A DNA stretch of 64,000 nucleotides from Flavobacterium limicola (GCF_003634755.1 NZ_RBXA01000003.1:248001-312000); one strand, 5' to 3'. Shown: positions 9,410 through 18,415, counted from the first letter of the stretch. A program made the numbers and translations. The notes: a model not told the origin generated them from the letters alone.

Positions 9410-9424
9410 AAAAAAAAGGAGTTT

Positions 9425-11155
9425 TTATTTTAAAATACGATAGACTGGATATTGTAAATGCGCCTTTTCATAATAAACCGACTGTTTGTAAATCCAGTCG
9501 AGTTGCGCTTCCGGATTATTGATAAAATTTACATCGCTTTGTTTTTTCAAATCAAATTCGGCTTTTAATTTTGGATTTTCTTTCAAAATTTGTGTTGCTG
9601 AATCTTCAAAAACATAATCAGAATAACCTTCTTTTTGTTGCAACATCGTATCGAAAAAGTTCCAGTTGAAAAAAGAATCGATTGCCTCCGGTTCTAAAGT
9701 TTCCAATAAATATTTGATTCCTTTTTGTTGTGTAGGAATAACGTAATCTCCTTTAGCGAAAGCCACTTTTTCCATTTTAGAAGTTACCGAAGTGTTTCGG
9801 TGCAAATAATGGCCTTCATAAGCTGAATTTACCGTTTTGAAATCTGCAATTCTGTAGCTTTCGACTTCAATTATGGTGTCTTTTTTTAGTTGGGTATAAG
9901 TAATCGTATTACTTTTTAATAAATCGATTACTGGCCAAAATCCCCTTGGAATGATATACGCTTCCGGAATGATTATCTCTTTTACAGATTTAAATTCCTT
10001 GCTGTACGGAATGTCTTTTTTGAATGGTTTTGTACGGTCATAATATAAGCGATTTCCTGATGTGACATCACTTTTTTTGTAACTGGCTTGATAGCCTAAA
10101 AACGAAAAAGGAACCGTTTTGGTACTGTCTATTTCCCATTTAATGGTGTACGATTTCTTTGGTTGATACTGCTCTTCATTTTTCAATCGCAGTTGTTTTA
10201 TTTTTTTGTAATTAGCATCTGTAAAATCGATTGCGGAACGCATGTATTCATACGTCACTTTCACGCGATCGGCATATTTTTTAAGCATGTGTGTTTCCAC
10301 CACAAATCCAATAGTATTAAACAATGATGTGTAACCTGTTGCAAATCGTGGGCTTTCAAAAAACTGACCAAAACCTTTATCTGGTGTGTCCTGAAAAGCA
10401 TTTACATAAGGTGTGGTTTCGATGTTCTTTTTTTGTAAATCTTTGACTAAAGCCGGCATCATTTCAGTATTTAAAAAATCACCTAAAACAGTTCCCAATT
10501 TATTATGTTGGGTCATAATATAGGTGAGTTTGTATTGATAATCTGCGCCATTGCTAACGTGATTATCAATAAAAACATCGGCATTTATTTTATGAAATAT
10601 TTCCACAAAACTTTTGGTATTTCTGGTATCTGATTTAATAAAATCCCGATTCAAATCATAGTTTCTGGCGTTGCCACGAAAGCCATAGATTTCTGGTCCG
10701 TCCTGATTGGCTCTTGAAGTGGAGTTTCTGTTTAAAGCGCCGCCAATATTATACACTGGAATACAAACAATAACCGTGTTTTTTGGCGGTTTTATTTTGC
10801 CTAGGGCTAAATCTCTAAACAATTGCATTGAAGCATCAATTCCGTCCGGTTCACCTGCGTGAATGCCGTTGTTAAGTAATATCACTGCTTTGTTTTTTTG
10901 GATGGCCCCAAAGTCAAATTGCTTTTCAGGATTAAAAACAACCATGTGCAACGGTTCGCCGCTGTCTGTCAGTCCCATTTTCTGCATTTCAATAGTAGGA
11001 AAATCATCCGCCAGAAGTTTGTAATACGCGATTGTTTCTTGATAAGACGCCGATTGGTTTCCATTGCCTTTTTCGAAAAAAGTATCGTATTTATTCGTTT
11101 TTTGAGCAAATGAACTGATGGAGAATAGTAAAAAAAGGAATGTGAAAAGTCTCAT
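9425..11155 (-). CDS. Secreted M14-family zinc carboxypeptidase-like protein
   Basis: Exported metallopeptidase of the carboxypeptidase A superfamily. From the ATG at 11155 it has 576 residues and begins with a signal peptide (MRLFTFLFLLFSISSFAQ). The zinc ligands appear in HAGEPDG (near 98-101, the HxxE pair) and in the later DVFIDNHVSNGAD segment. The catalytic Glu is expected in VVETHM (near 288). About 280 further residues follow the peptidase domain and are unassigned. The longer open frame to 11272 adds 39 residues before the signal peptide and was rejected. A -7 box lies 24 nt upstream of the chosen start. Confidence 0.9.
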   Translation of the reverse strand: MRLFTFLFLLFSISSFAQKTNKYDTFFEKGNGNQSASYQETIAYYKLLADDFPTIEMQKMGLTDSGEPLHMVVFNPEKQFDFGAIQKNKAVILLNNGIHAGEPDGIDASMQLFRDLALGKIKPPKNTVIVCIPVYNIGGALNRNSTSRANQDGPEIYGFRGNARNYDLNRDFIKSDTRNTKSFVEIFHKINADVFIDNHVSNGADYQYKLTYIMTQHNKLGTVLGDFLNTEMMPALVKDLQKKNIETTPYVNAFQDTPDKGFGQFFESPRFATGYTSLFNTIGFVVETHMLKKYADRVKVTYEYMRSAIDFTDANYKKIKQLRLKNEEQYQPKKSYTIKWEIDSTKTVPFSFLGYQASYKKSDVTSGNRLYYDRTKPFKKDIPYSKEFKSVKEIIIPEAYIIPRGFWPVIDLLKSNTITYTQLKKDTIIEVESYRIADFKTVNSAYEGHYLHRNTSVTSKMEKVAFAKGDYVIPTQQKGIKYLLETLEPEAIDSFFNWNFFDTMLQQKEGYSDYVFEDSATQILKENPKLKAEFDLKKQSDVNFINNPEAQLDWIYKQSVYYEKAHLQYPVYRILK

Positions 11156-11178
11156 ATTTCGGTTTTTAAATGGAATTT

Positions 11179-11186
11179 CAAATGTA
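11179..11186 (-). promoter_or_regulatory. -7 promoter element of the M14 peptidase gene
   Basis: TACATTTG on the minus strand matches TAnnTTTG and ends 24 nt before the ATG at 11155, supporting that start. No clear -33 element at the right distance. Confidence 0.45.
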
Positions 11187-11289
11187 GCTTTTTTTAGATA
11201 ACTGTAGAAATGAATGTAATAAAAGGAATTTTCCGATTGAAAAAGAATGAAATTTGATAATTCAAAATTCATAACTCACAATTAAAAAT

Positions 11290-11297
11290 TACCTTTG
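11290..11297 (+). promoter_or_regulatory. -7 promoter element of the helicase gene
   Basis: TACCTTTG matches TAnnTTTG and ends 15 nt before ATG 11313. It contains the TTG that opens the longest reading frame, so that TTG cannot be the real start. No good -33 element was seen. Confidence 0.55.
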
Positions 11298-11312
11298 CAC
11301 CAAATTGAAAAA

Positions 11313-12662
11313 ATGAATAAGAAACACCATTCCAACAATATACTTTTGAATTTAGGTATCGAAAGCCTGAATGAAATGCAGGAAGTAGCACAAGATACGA
11401 TCCTGAATGACAATAATGTTTTATTGCTTTCACCAACAGGTTCCGGGAAAACTTTGGCTTTTTTGTTGCCCATTCTAGAAATGTTACAGCCTGAAATTCA
11501 ATCGGTTCAATGTTTGATTTTAGTTCCATCACGTGAATTAGGATTGCAGATTGAGCAGGTTTGGAAAAAAATGGGAACTGATTATAAAGTAAATGTATGT
11601 TACGGCGGGCATTCCATTGATACTGAAATCAAGAATTTAAGCAATCCTCCAGCAGTTTTAATTGGAACTCCGGGAAGAATTGCCGATCATATCGACAGAG
11701 GAACTTTCCGAGTGGATAAAATTCAAACCTTGATTTTGGATGAATTCGATAAATCCTTGCAATTGGGTTTCCATGAGCAAATGTCATTTATCATTGGGAA
11801 ATTAACAAAACTGAATAAACGCGTTTTGGTTTCGGCCACTTCAGATATTGAGATTCCAAAATATACAAGAGTTGTAAACCCAACTATTTTAGATTTTATT
11901 CCAGAAAACGTGGAAGAAACGAATCTTTCCATGAAAATGGTGGTTTCGAAAGAAAAAGACAAAATTGGAAGTTTGTTCAACTTGATTTGTTCGTTGAAAT
12001 CACAATCTGCTATTGTTTTTTGCAACCATCGTGATGCTGCAGAACGTATCAGCGATACATTGAATGAAAAAGGAATTTATGCCACGTATTATCATGGCGG
12101 AATGGATCAGGACGAAAGAGAACGCGCGCTAATCCAGTTTAGAAACGGAAGTGTGAGTTATCTAATCACAACTGATTTGGCTGCTCGTGGACTTGATATT
12201 CCTGAAATGAATCATGTTATTCATTATCATTTGCCGTCTAAAGAAGACGAATTTACGCATAGAAACGGACGTACAGCGCGTATGTTGGCTTCTGGAACTG
12301 CCTATATAATTGCTCATGAAAGTGAGAAAAAAATGGATTATATTGATTACGGAATGGAAGCTTTGAAAGTTGAAAACTCCACTTCTTTACCAAAACCGCC
12401 TGAATTTCAAACTATTTACATCAGTGGCGGGAAGAAAAATAAACTGAATAAAATTGATATTGTAGGTTTCTTTTCCCAAAAAGGAAAGCTGGAAAAAGGC
12501 GATTTAGGTTTAATCGAAGTGAAAGATTTTATCTCATTTGCTGCAGTGAAATTCAATAAAGTTAAAGATTTGCTTCATGCCATTAAAGACGAAAAAATGA
12601 AAGGCAAGAAATTTAAAATCGAAGTGGCCCGAAAAGTGATTAAGAAAGAAGAGGAAAATTAG
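11313..12662 (+). CDS. DEAD-box-type ATP-dependent RNA helicase (DbpA-like, DEFD variant)
   Basis: ATP-dependent RNA remodelling enzyme, probably acting in ribosome assembly or mRNA turnover. Motifs in order: I SPTGSGKT, Ia PSRELG, Ib TPGR, II DEFD, III SAT, V ARGLDIP and VI HRNGRTAR. The C-terminal 70-80 residues (IYISGGKKNKLNKIDIVGFF...) resemble the DbpA RNA-binding domain that binds 23S rRNA hairpin 92. Motif II reads DEFD instead of DEAD. The start is ATG 11313 (449 residues), not the upstream TTG, which lies inside the promoter box. Confidence 0.92.
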   Translation: MNKKHHSNNILLNLGIESLNEMQEVAQDTILNDNNVLLLSPTGSGKTLAFLLPILEMLQPEIQSVQCLILVPSRELGLQIEQVWKKMGTDYKVNVCYGGHSIDTEIKNLSNPPAVLIGTPGRIADHIDRGTFRVDKIQTLILDEFDKSLQLGFHEQMSFIIGKLTKLNKRVLVSATSDIEIPKYTRVVNPTILDFIPENVEETNLSMKMVVSKEKDKIGSLFNLICSLKSQSAIVFCNHRDAAERISDTLNEKGIYATYYHGGMDQDERERALIQFRNGSVSYLITTDLAARGLDIPEMNHVIHYHLPSKEDEFTHRNGRTARMLASGTAYIIAHESEKKMDYIDYGMEALKVENSTSLPKPPEFQTIYISGGKKNKLNKIDIVGFFSQKGKLEKGDLGLIEVKDFISFAAVKFNKVKDLLHAIKDEKMKGKKFKIEVARKVIKKEEEN

Positions 12663-12715
12663 TGTTCAGTTTTCAGTTTCTAGTGAGCAGTAAAAAATAC
12701 ATTATGCCAATAAAA

Positions 12716-12753
12716 AAATCGTTAACTGTAAATTTAATTACTGTTAACGATTT
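12716..12753 (-). terminator. Terminator between helicase and phnA genes
   Basis: Inverted repeat AAATCGTTAACTGTAA / TTACTGTTAACGATTT (one mismatch, 6-nt loop). On the minus strand it is followed by a run of seven T, so it best serves the phnA-like gene. It lies between convergent genes. Confidence 0.7.
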
Positions 12754-12814
12754 CTTGTTATAAATAAGCCACTGATCACTAATCCCGAAGTGTTTGGACT
12801 GCAAACTAATTTGA

Positions 12815-13393
12815 CTATGTTTTCTTAACGTATTGCGTAATAATTACAATAGTCTGACCATCTACTTTTCCTTCAATATATTCCGCATTTTCATGATCTA
12901 AGCGAATGTTACGCACTGCAGTTCCCTGTTTTGCAACCATGCTGGAACCTTTTACTTTTAAATCTTTGATTAAAACGACTGAATCTCCAATTTCAAGAAT
13001 CACTCCGTTGCTGTCACGGTGTATAATTTTATTTTCATCATCTTCTCCTTCACCAGTTGCCTGAGCCCATGCTAAAGTATCTTCATCAAAATACATTTGC
13101 TCCAACAATTCTTGAGGCCAACCATTTTTACGTAAACGGCTTAACATTCTCCAAGAAACAACTTGTACTGGAATATGTTCGCTCCACATACTATCATTCA
13201 AACATCTCCAGTGGTTTAAATCCTCATGTCCTGCATTTTCCATTTGATCAATACAAGTACTGCAAGCCATGATGCTTTCATCTACACCACCTTTTTTTAT
13301 AGGAAGTACTTCATACACTTTTAGGTTTTCTGTTGCACCACAAAGTTCACATTTAGATCCGCTGCGTTTACTTAATTCTCTTTCTATACTCAT
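12815..13393 (-). CDS. PhnA/YjdM-like zinc-ribbon protein
   Basis: Protein of 192 residues with an N-terminal zinc-binding region (CELCG and CSTC, two CxxC pairs). The C-terminal PhnA domain, about 70 residues, is recognisable by DSNGVILEIGDSVVLIKDLKVKGSS and KQGTAVRNIRL. E. coli PhnA/YjdM is no longer thought to be part of phosphonate breakdown, so the old name is not evidence of function. The protein is probably cytoplasmic. It is a single gene convergent with the helicase gene. Start at ATG 13393. Confidence 0.9.
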   Translation of the reverse strand: MSIERELSKRSGSKCELCGATENLKVYEVLPIKKGGVDESIMACSTCIDQMENAGHEDLNHWRCLNDSMWSEHIPVQVVSWRMLSRLRKNGWPQELLEQMYFDEDTLAWAQATGEGEDDENKIIHRDSNGVILEIGDSVVLIKDLKVKGSSMVAKQGTAVRNIRLDHENAEYIEGKVDGQTIVIITQYVKKT

Positions 13394-13517
13394 GTTTAAT
13401 GGCTTTTATTTTTGGTGAAAGTACGGCTTAACAGCGCTTTCCACAAATTTTATTGTTGTTTAGTTTTAATCTACAGTTAATGACCGAAAACTGCGACTGA
13501 CCACTGAATACTTATCA

Positions 13518-13973
13518 CTATTTTACTCGAACTGCATCTGGAACTAGCATTTCATATTGTCCTCCGTTACGGATTACATCTCTCACGATGCTGGAGCTGA
13601 TATACGAGGTTTTTGCTGCGGTCAATAAAAACACAGTTTCTATTTTTGATAAGCGACGATTGGTATGGGCGATTGCTTTTTCAAATTCGAAGTCAGCGGG
13701 ATTGCGCAGACCACGCAGGATGAAATCGGCTTTTATCTTATGGCACAAATCGATTGTCAGACCTTCATAAGTTATTACTGAAACTTTAGGTTCGTTTTTA
13801 AAGGTCTCTTCAATAAAACGCTTTCTGTCTTCCAGCGAAAACATGTATTTTTTTTCGGCATTGATACCAATGGCAATTACGATTTCATCAAATAAAGAAA
13901 TGCTTCTCTTGATGATGTCTTCATGTCCTAAAGTGATTGGGTCAAATGATCCCGGAAATATGGCTTTTCTCAT
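13518..13973 (-). CDS. coaD: Pantetheine-phosphate adenylyltransferase
   Basis: Fourth step of coenzyme A synthesis: transfers AMP from ATP to 4'-phosphopantetheine. The 151 residues match the family length. The nucleotidyltransferase motif GSFDPITLGH opens the protein, RGLRNPADFEFE lies in the middle, and the SYISSSIVRDV ATP-binding segment is near the C-terminus. It is probably the last gene of a ddl-DUF421-coaD operon, 45 nt after the DUF421 gene. Confidence 0.96.
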   Translation of the reverse strand: MRKAIFPGSFDPITLGHEDIIKRSISLFDEIVIAIGINAEKKYMFSLEDRKRFIEETFKNEPKVSVITYEGLTIDLCHKIKADFILRGLRNPADFEFEKAIAHTNRRLSKIETVFLLTAAKTSYISSSIVRDVIRNGGQYEMLVPDAVRVK

Positions 13974-14018
13974 TTTATCAGATAGATTTAAAATCGAATC
14001 GATTTTCTTTGGGTTGAA

Positions 14019-14711
14019 CTACGTTTTTCTGATTGTATTTATTGCTTCGACCCATTCAAATTTTTCACAGACTTTGCATTCCGCATTTCCTGGTTTTTGA
14101 CTTTGTGTATTTCCGCAAAAGGTGCAGGAATAAATACCTTCTGCGGGAATCGTTTTACTTTTTGTATCAAATAAAAAAGGTAGGATTGGTAAGCCTGGTT
14201 GGACTTCTTTATCCTCGTAATAAAAAACACTGATTTCGCCACTGGTTTCCATGAATGCATTTTTCACTTGTCCTAAATGCTCTATTGATTTCAAACGGAG
14301 TTCTGAAAAGAATTCATCTTGAGCCAGACTTTCCTTTTTGAAAGTAGCAATAGAAAATTTCCCTTCGCTGATAATGCATTCCGTTTTACCTTCTATAAAC
14401 TCTTCAAATCGTTTACTTTTCCCAGTGAGCCAAGTCACTAATCGGTACAAAAGAATAATGACCAGAAATACGGTTATGGGTGGAATGATTCCGACTTCTT
14501 CATAAAACATTGGATCTCCCGCAGCTGATCCTAAAGCAATAATGATTACTGTTTCAAAAACAGATAATTGCTTCACGCCACGTTTTCCAGCTACTTTTAA
14601 TGTCAACAACAAAACTATAAACATTATGGTAGAACGGAAAATGACTTCTAAAAGAAAGGATTCTGGCAAATCATTGTACAATAATCGGTTCCATTCAAAG
14701 ATTTCGGTCAT
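14019..14711 (-). CDS. DUF421 (YetF-like) membrane protein with C-terminal zinc-ribbon tail
   Basis: Membrane protein of 230 residues. Three hydrophobic segments lie in the first 95 residues, followed by the soluble DUF421 domain (ECIISEGKFS, SELRLKSIEHLGQVKNAFMETSG). The role of DUF421 proteins is not established. The unusual part is the C-terminal 40 residues, with two CxxC pairs (Cys196/Cys199 and Cys212/Cys215) that look like a rubredoxin-type or zinc-ribbon knuckle. It is 9 nt downstream of ddl and 45 nt upstream of coaD, probably one operon. Confidence 0.88.
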   Translation of the reverse strand: MTEIFEWNRLLYNDLPESFLLEVIFRSTIMFIVLLLTLKVAGKRGVKQLSVFETVIIIALGSAAGDPMFYEEVGIIPPITVFLVIILLYRLVTWLTGKSKRFEEFIEGKTECIISEGKFSIATFKKESLAQDEFFSELRLKSIEHLGQVKNAFMETSGEISVFYYEDKEVQPGLPILPFLFDTKSKTIPAEGIYSCTFCGNTQSQKPGNAECKVCEKFEWVEAINTIRKT

Positions 14712-14720
14712 AATGGGAAG

Positions 14721-15695
14721 TTAGTTATTTAAAGCCAATTCTATTGCATTTGAAAACAAATCCTCCAATGAAATTCCCGCTGCTTTGGCTTGCTGCGGAA
14801 TCAAGCTTTCCGTGGTTAATCCCGGAATGGTGTTCATTTCCAACATATGCGGTTCTCCGTTTACTAATATAAATTCACTTCTGGAGAAACCTCTCATTTT
14901 GAGCACTTCGTAGGCGCGTTTGGCTATTTCACTGACTTTTTGGGTCATTTCCTCCGAGATTCTAGCTGGTGTTATTTCTTGTGATTTACCTAAATATTTG
15001 GCTTCATAGTCGAAGAAATCATTATCAGAAACGATTTCAGTTATTGGTAAAACGGTTACTTTTCCTTTGTAATTAATAACTCCAACTGAAACTTCTGTTC
15101 CATCCAGGAAGCTTTCGATGATGATTTCGTTGTCTTCTTTGTAAGCGACTTCTATTGCGATTGGCAATTCAGCAGCTGTTTTAACTTTGGAAATTCCAAA
15201 ACTTGAACCTGCTTTATTTGGTTTTACAAAACAAGGTAAACCAACTTTAGCGACAATTTCATCCGTATTGATAACATCGCCTTTATTTAAGTAATAGGAC
15301 GTGGCGGTTTTTATGCCGTATGGTTTTAGAACCGATAATAAATCACGTTTGTTGAACGTTAAAGCCGCTTGGTAATAATCGCAGGAAGTTTGCGGAATAT
15401 GCAATAATTCGAAATACGCCTGCATCAATCCATCTTCGCCGGGAGTTCCGTGGATGGCATTGAAAACACAGTCGAAAGTGATTTTGTTACCATCAACAGT
15501 TACTGAAAAATCATTTTTATCGATAGGGAATTCGGAGTCGTTAGCATCAACATAGACCCATTTTTCTTTGAAAATATGGATTCGGAATCCGTTGAATTTC
15601 GTTTTGTCCAGAAATTGATATACGACGTTTCCGCTGATGAGTGAGATTTTATACTCGCTGGAATATCCGCCCATGATGATGGCAATGTTTTTCAT
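14721..15695 (-). CDS. ddl: D-alanine--D-alanine ligase
   Basis: ATP-grasp enzyme making the D-Ala-D-Ala dipeptide for peptidoglycan. The 324 residues from ATG 15695 begin MKNIAIIMGGYSSEY, the typical Ddl opening. Further motifs are AIHGTPGEDG, VKPNKAGSSFGISKV (ATP binding), the metal and substrate segment EFILVNGEPHMLEMNTIPGLT, and SLIPQQAKAAG. The open frame extends to 15749, but those 18 residues do not fit the family. It is divergent from the PASTA-rluD pair across an intergenic repeat element. Confidence 0.96.
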   Translation of the reverse strand: MKNIAIIMGGYSSEYKISLISGNVVYQFLDKTKFNGFRIHIFKEKWVYVDANDSEFPIDKNDFSVTVDGNKITFDCVFNAIHGTPGEDGLMQAYFELLHIPQTSCDYYQAALTFNKRDLLSVLKPYGIKTATSYYLNKGDVINTDEIVAKVGLPCFVKPNKAGSSFGISKVKTAAELPIAIEVAYKEDNEIIIESFLDGTEVSVGVINYKGKVTVLPITEIVSDNDFFDYEAKYLGKSQEITPARISEEMTQKVSEIAKRAYEVLKMRGFSRSEFILVNGEPHMLEMNTIPGLTTESLIPQQAKAAGISLEDLFSNAIELALNN

Positions 15696-15756
15696 TTTGT
15701 ATCGTTTTGTTCTTAGTTGTTCGAATAAATAATAAGGTGTTTTTAGCACTAGATTC

Positions 15757-15838
15757 TAGCCCCGATAGTAGTGGAAATCCTTTTTATCAGCCTTTTCGGC
15801 GGATAAAAAGATTGCAACGGATAGCGGGAAATAGCTCC
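15757..15838. repeat. Intergenic hairpin repeat, copy 1
   Basis: About 80-nt element between ddl and the PASTA gene. Arms AATCCTTTTTATC / GATAAAAAGATT enclose a small inner hairpin (GCC-TTTTC-GGC). The flanks are GTGGA on the left and GCAACGGATAGCGGG on the right. A second copy with the same arms and flank words lies at about 39249-39360. It probably belongs to a dispersed flavobacterial repeat family; that is recollection, not something the window proves. Confidence 0.65.
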
Positions 15839-15885
15839 AAAAAGCATTAAACAAAATTATCATTTTTTTTGGAACGAAATAGCTT

Positions 15886-15893
15886 TATCTTTG
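15886..15893 (+). promoter_or_regulatory. -7 promoter element of the PASTA-rluD operon
   Basis: TATCTTTG matches TAnnTTTG and ends 20 nt before ATG 15914, supporting that start. The nearest TTTG (15868-15871) is only 14 nt upstream, shorter than usual. Confidence 0.55.
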
Positions 15894-15913
15894 CCGCATA
15901 TAAAAATAAATTT

Positions 15914-16540
15914 ATGAGTTTACGTAAGTATCTTACCAGCCGTGTGTTTTTTGTACAAGTATTAATTGCGATTGCCATTATTGCTGCTTTGGGCTATTTG
16001 TTTATGCATTGGTTGACTTTTACAACAGATCATGGACATGAAATTGAAGTTCCCAATTTGAGTAAATTGACTGAAGAGCAAGTGGAGGAAAAACTGGATG
16101 AGTTGGATTTAGATTATGTGCTTTTGGATAGTGTGGATTATAGAAGTGATTTTCCGCAATACAGTGTGGTTGAGCAAGATCCAACGCCGGGTACAAAGGT
16201 AAAAGTAGGAAGAAAAATATACATAAAAATAAATACTTCAGGATTTTCATCCGTACGAATTCCTGAATTAGTAAATAAAACATATCGTGAAGCGGTGCCG
16301 ACTTTGAAAGCTTTAGGACTTGAAGAAGGATCGGTTACGTATGTTCCAAATCTTGGAAAAGATATGGTATTGGAAATGCGTTTCAAAGGAAGAAACCTGA
16401 AAGCAGGGGATAGAGTCTTGAAATCATCCAAAATTGATTTGGTTTTAGGAGACGGAAAAATGAGTTATGAAGAAGAAGAAAAGGCAGCAGATACGCTTGC
16501 AGCACCAATAGAAGAAGAAATACCAGTTGATGAACAATAA
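15914..16540 (+). CDS. PASTA domain-containing membrane protein
   Basis: Single-pass membrane protein of 208 residues. A membrane helix lies at about residues 12-34, followed by two PASTA repeats (EVPNLSKLTEEQVEEKL and RIPELVNKTYREAVPTLKALGL) and an acidic tail. PASTA domains bind peptidoglycan or mediate envelope contacts; here no kinase domain is attached. The longest frame starts at 15869, but ATG 15914 lies 20 nt after a -7 box and leaves the membrane helix at the N-terminus. It overlaps rluD by 11 nt, so translation is probably coupled. Confidence 0.88.
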   Translation: MSLRKYLTSRVFFVQVLIAIAIIAALGYLFMHWLTFTTDHGHEIEVPNLSKLTEEQVEEKLDELDLDYVLLDSVDYRSDFPQYSVVEQDPTPGTKVKVGRKIYIKINTSGFSSVRIPELVNKTYREAVPTLKALGLEEGSVTYVPNLGKDMVLEMRFKGRNLKAGDRVLKSSKIDLVLGDGKMSYEEEEKAADTLAAPIEEEIPVDEQ

Positions 16541-17573
16541 TATAGATACAATAGATTTAGAAGACGAGTTATTTGAACATTTCAGGTTTGAAGTTCCCAA
16601 AGGCCAAGCTTCCTTGCGAATTGATAAATACTTGATGAGCCTTATTCAAAATGCGACTCGCAACAAAATACAAACTGCAGCTACCGAAGGAAATATTTTT
16701 GTAAACGACGCAACTGTAAAGTCGAATTACAAAGTGAAAGCCAATGATGTGGTTCGGGTTATGCTTACGCATCCTCCTTATGAAAACCATATTATTCCGG
16801 AGAATATTCCGCTTGATATTGTGTATGAAGACGATACTTTATTGTTGATAAATAAATTGCCAGGAATGGTGGTGCATCCCGGTCACGGGAATTACACCGG
16901 AACTTTAGTGCATGCGTTGGCGTATCATTTTGATAATTTGCCAATGAACAGCAGCGAACGTCCCGGATTAGTGCATCGAATTGATAAAGACACGTCGGGT
17001 TTATTGGTGATTGCCAAAACGGAAGCGGCGATGACGCATCTGGCCAAACAATTTGAAGCGAAAACTTCCGAAAGAGAGTATGTGGCTTTGGTTTGGGGAA
17101 ATGTCGTGGCTGATAAAGGAACGATTGAAGGAAACTTAGCAAGACACTTGAAAGATCGTATGCAAATGGCGGTTTTTGCTGATCCGGAAATAGGGAAACC
17201 TGCCGTGACGCATTACAAAGTGTTGGAACGTTTTGGATACGTTACGTTAATTTCGTGCCAACTGGAAACTGGAAGAACACATCAGATTCGTGCGCATTTA
17301 AAACACATAGGACATCCTTTATTTAATGACGAGCGTTATGGTGGCCATTTGATTTTAAAAGGAACTACGTTTACAAAATACAAGCAGTTTATTGACAACT
17401 GTTTCAAAGCTTTGCCAAGACAGGCTTTACACGCCAAAACATTAGGTTTTGTGCATCCTACAACCGGTGAGATGATGCGTTTTGATACGGAACTTCCGCA
17501 GGATTTGCAGGACTGCATCGAGAAATGGAGAGGATATTCAAAATCCCATGGTACAGACGAAGTAGAAGAATAA
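16530..17573 (+). CDS. RluD-family 23S rRNA pseudouridine synthase
   Basis: Isomerises uridines to pseudouridine in large-subunit rRNA. An N-terminal S4 RNA-binding domain (LRIDKYLMSLI...FVNDATVKSNYKVKANDVV) is followed by the catalytic domain with HRIDKDTSGLLVIAK (catalytic Asp) and GRTHQIRAHLKHIGHPL. The 347 residues fit RluD. The start is taken as the ATG at 16530 instead of the TTG one codon earlier. It overlaps the PASTA gene by 11 nt and ends at a terminator. Confidence 0.93.
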   Translation: MNNNIDTIDLEDELFEHFRFEVPKGQASLRIDKYLMSLIQNATRNKIQTAATEGNIFVNDATVKSNYKVKANDVVRVMLTHPPYENHIIPENIPLDIVYEDDTLLLINKLPGMVVHPGHGNYTGTLVHALAYHFDNLPMNSSERPGLVHRIDKDTSGLLVIAKTEAAMTHLAKQFEAKTSEREYVALVWGNVVADKGTIEGNLARHLKDRMQMAVFADPEIGKPAVTHYKVLERFGYVTLISCQLETGRTHQIRAHLKHIGHPLFNDERYGGHLILKGTTFTKYKQFIDNCFKALPRQALHAKTLGFVHPTTGEMMRFDTELPQDLQDCIEKWRGYSKSHGTDEVEE

Positions 17574-17581
17574 AAATATTA

Positions 17582-17607
17582 AAAGTCCCGAATTGGGGCT
17601 TTTTTTG
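17582..17607 (+). terminator. Terminator of PASTA-rluD operon
   Basis: Stem AAAGTCCC / GGGGCTTT (one G-U pair), 5-nt loop, then a run of T. It lies 8 nt after the rluD stop codon. Confidence 0.8.
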
Positions 17608-17860
17608 TGAAAACTAATTTGTATTATATGTATTTAAAGACACACAAAGATTGTTATACTATAGGTTTTTTGGTATGTTTATTGTTTGTCTTTTAACTTT
17701 TGGCCTTTTCCCTTCGTTATCATTTCAAATGATATAAATTAGTTAGATTTGTAAAGGTGAACTTTTTGGGATTCCATAATCTTACTGTTTCAATTATGAA
17801 ATACAGAAACAGGGATTCCCATCATATAAACTTAAAGGATGCTAATTTAATTTTGTCACT

Positions 17861-18415
17861 ATGAAATTTAAAAATATAAATACCATGAAATTGACACTGT
17901 TTATTGGTTTATCGGTACTTGTTTTAGGCAGTATTGCGTATGGTGCATTTAAATCAGTTAAATTTTCTCCTCAAAAAAATGAAATTACTGTCACTAAGAC
18001 ATTTGTAAATCCGATTGAAAATGATGATTCCTTAGGAGATAGAATTGTGAGCTACGGAATGGAATTTTTGGGTACGCCTTATGTAGCAGCTGGTTGTAGC
18101 AAGGATGGTTTTGACTGTTCCGGTTTTGTATACTTTGTATATAATCATTTCAAAATTCAGGTTCCACGCAGTTCTTCACAGTTTGAAAATTTTGGCAAAG
18201 AAATCCCAATTTCAGATGTGAAAAAAGGAGATATTCTGTTGTTTTTGAGTCCTACCAGAAATGTTATCGGTCATTTGGGCATTGTAACAAATCCAAAAGG
18301 AATGGAAAGTGATTTTATTCATTCTACCTCAGGTCGAGAAATGAAAGTGGTGATTACTAGCTTAAAAAAGCCTGGTTATACACGTAGATTCGTAAAAGCA
18401 ATACGTGTTTTGTAG
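17861..18415 (+). CDS. C40 (NlpC/P60) peptidoglycan endopeptidase
   Basis: Secreted cysteine peptidase likely to cut peptidoglycan stem peptides. The 184 residues start with an uncleaved or cleavable membrane segment (LTLFIGLSVLVLGSIAYG). The NlpC/P60 domain follows, with catalytic Cys in DGFDCSGFVYF, His in IGHLGIV, and a late FIHSTSGR. ATG 17861 is used; ATG 17885 (MKLTLFIGL) is an equally good signal-peptide start. The 250 nt upstream contain a TAGATTTG -7 box (17744-17751) and two copies of GGGATTCC (17768-17775, 17812-17819) around a CTGTTTC/GAAACAG inverted repeat. Confidence 0.88.
   Translation: MKFKNINTMKLTLFIGLSVLVLGSIAYGAFKSVKFSPQKNEITVTKTFVNPIENDDSLGDRIVSYGMEFLGTPYVAAGCSKDGFDCSGFVYFVYNHFKIQVPRSSSQFENFGKEIPISDVKKGDILLFLSPTRNVIGHLGIVTNPKGMESDFIHSTSGREMKVVITSLKKPGYTRRFVKAIRVL

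Noticed and set aside
16792-17142. 116-codon antisense frame within rluD
   Set aside because: Shadow of the RluD-family coding sequence, which carries the catalytic HRIDKDTSG motif in the same place.
17582-17860. Possible small RNA or riboswitch between rluD and the NlpC/P60 gene
   Set aside because: Repeated GGGATTCC and a CTGTTTC/GAAACAG pair exist, but no class-specific core could be recognised; recorded only under the NlpC/P60 gene.
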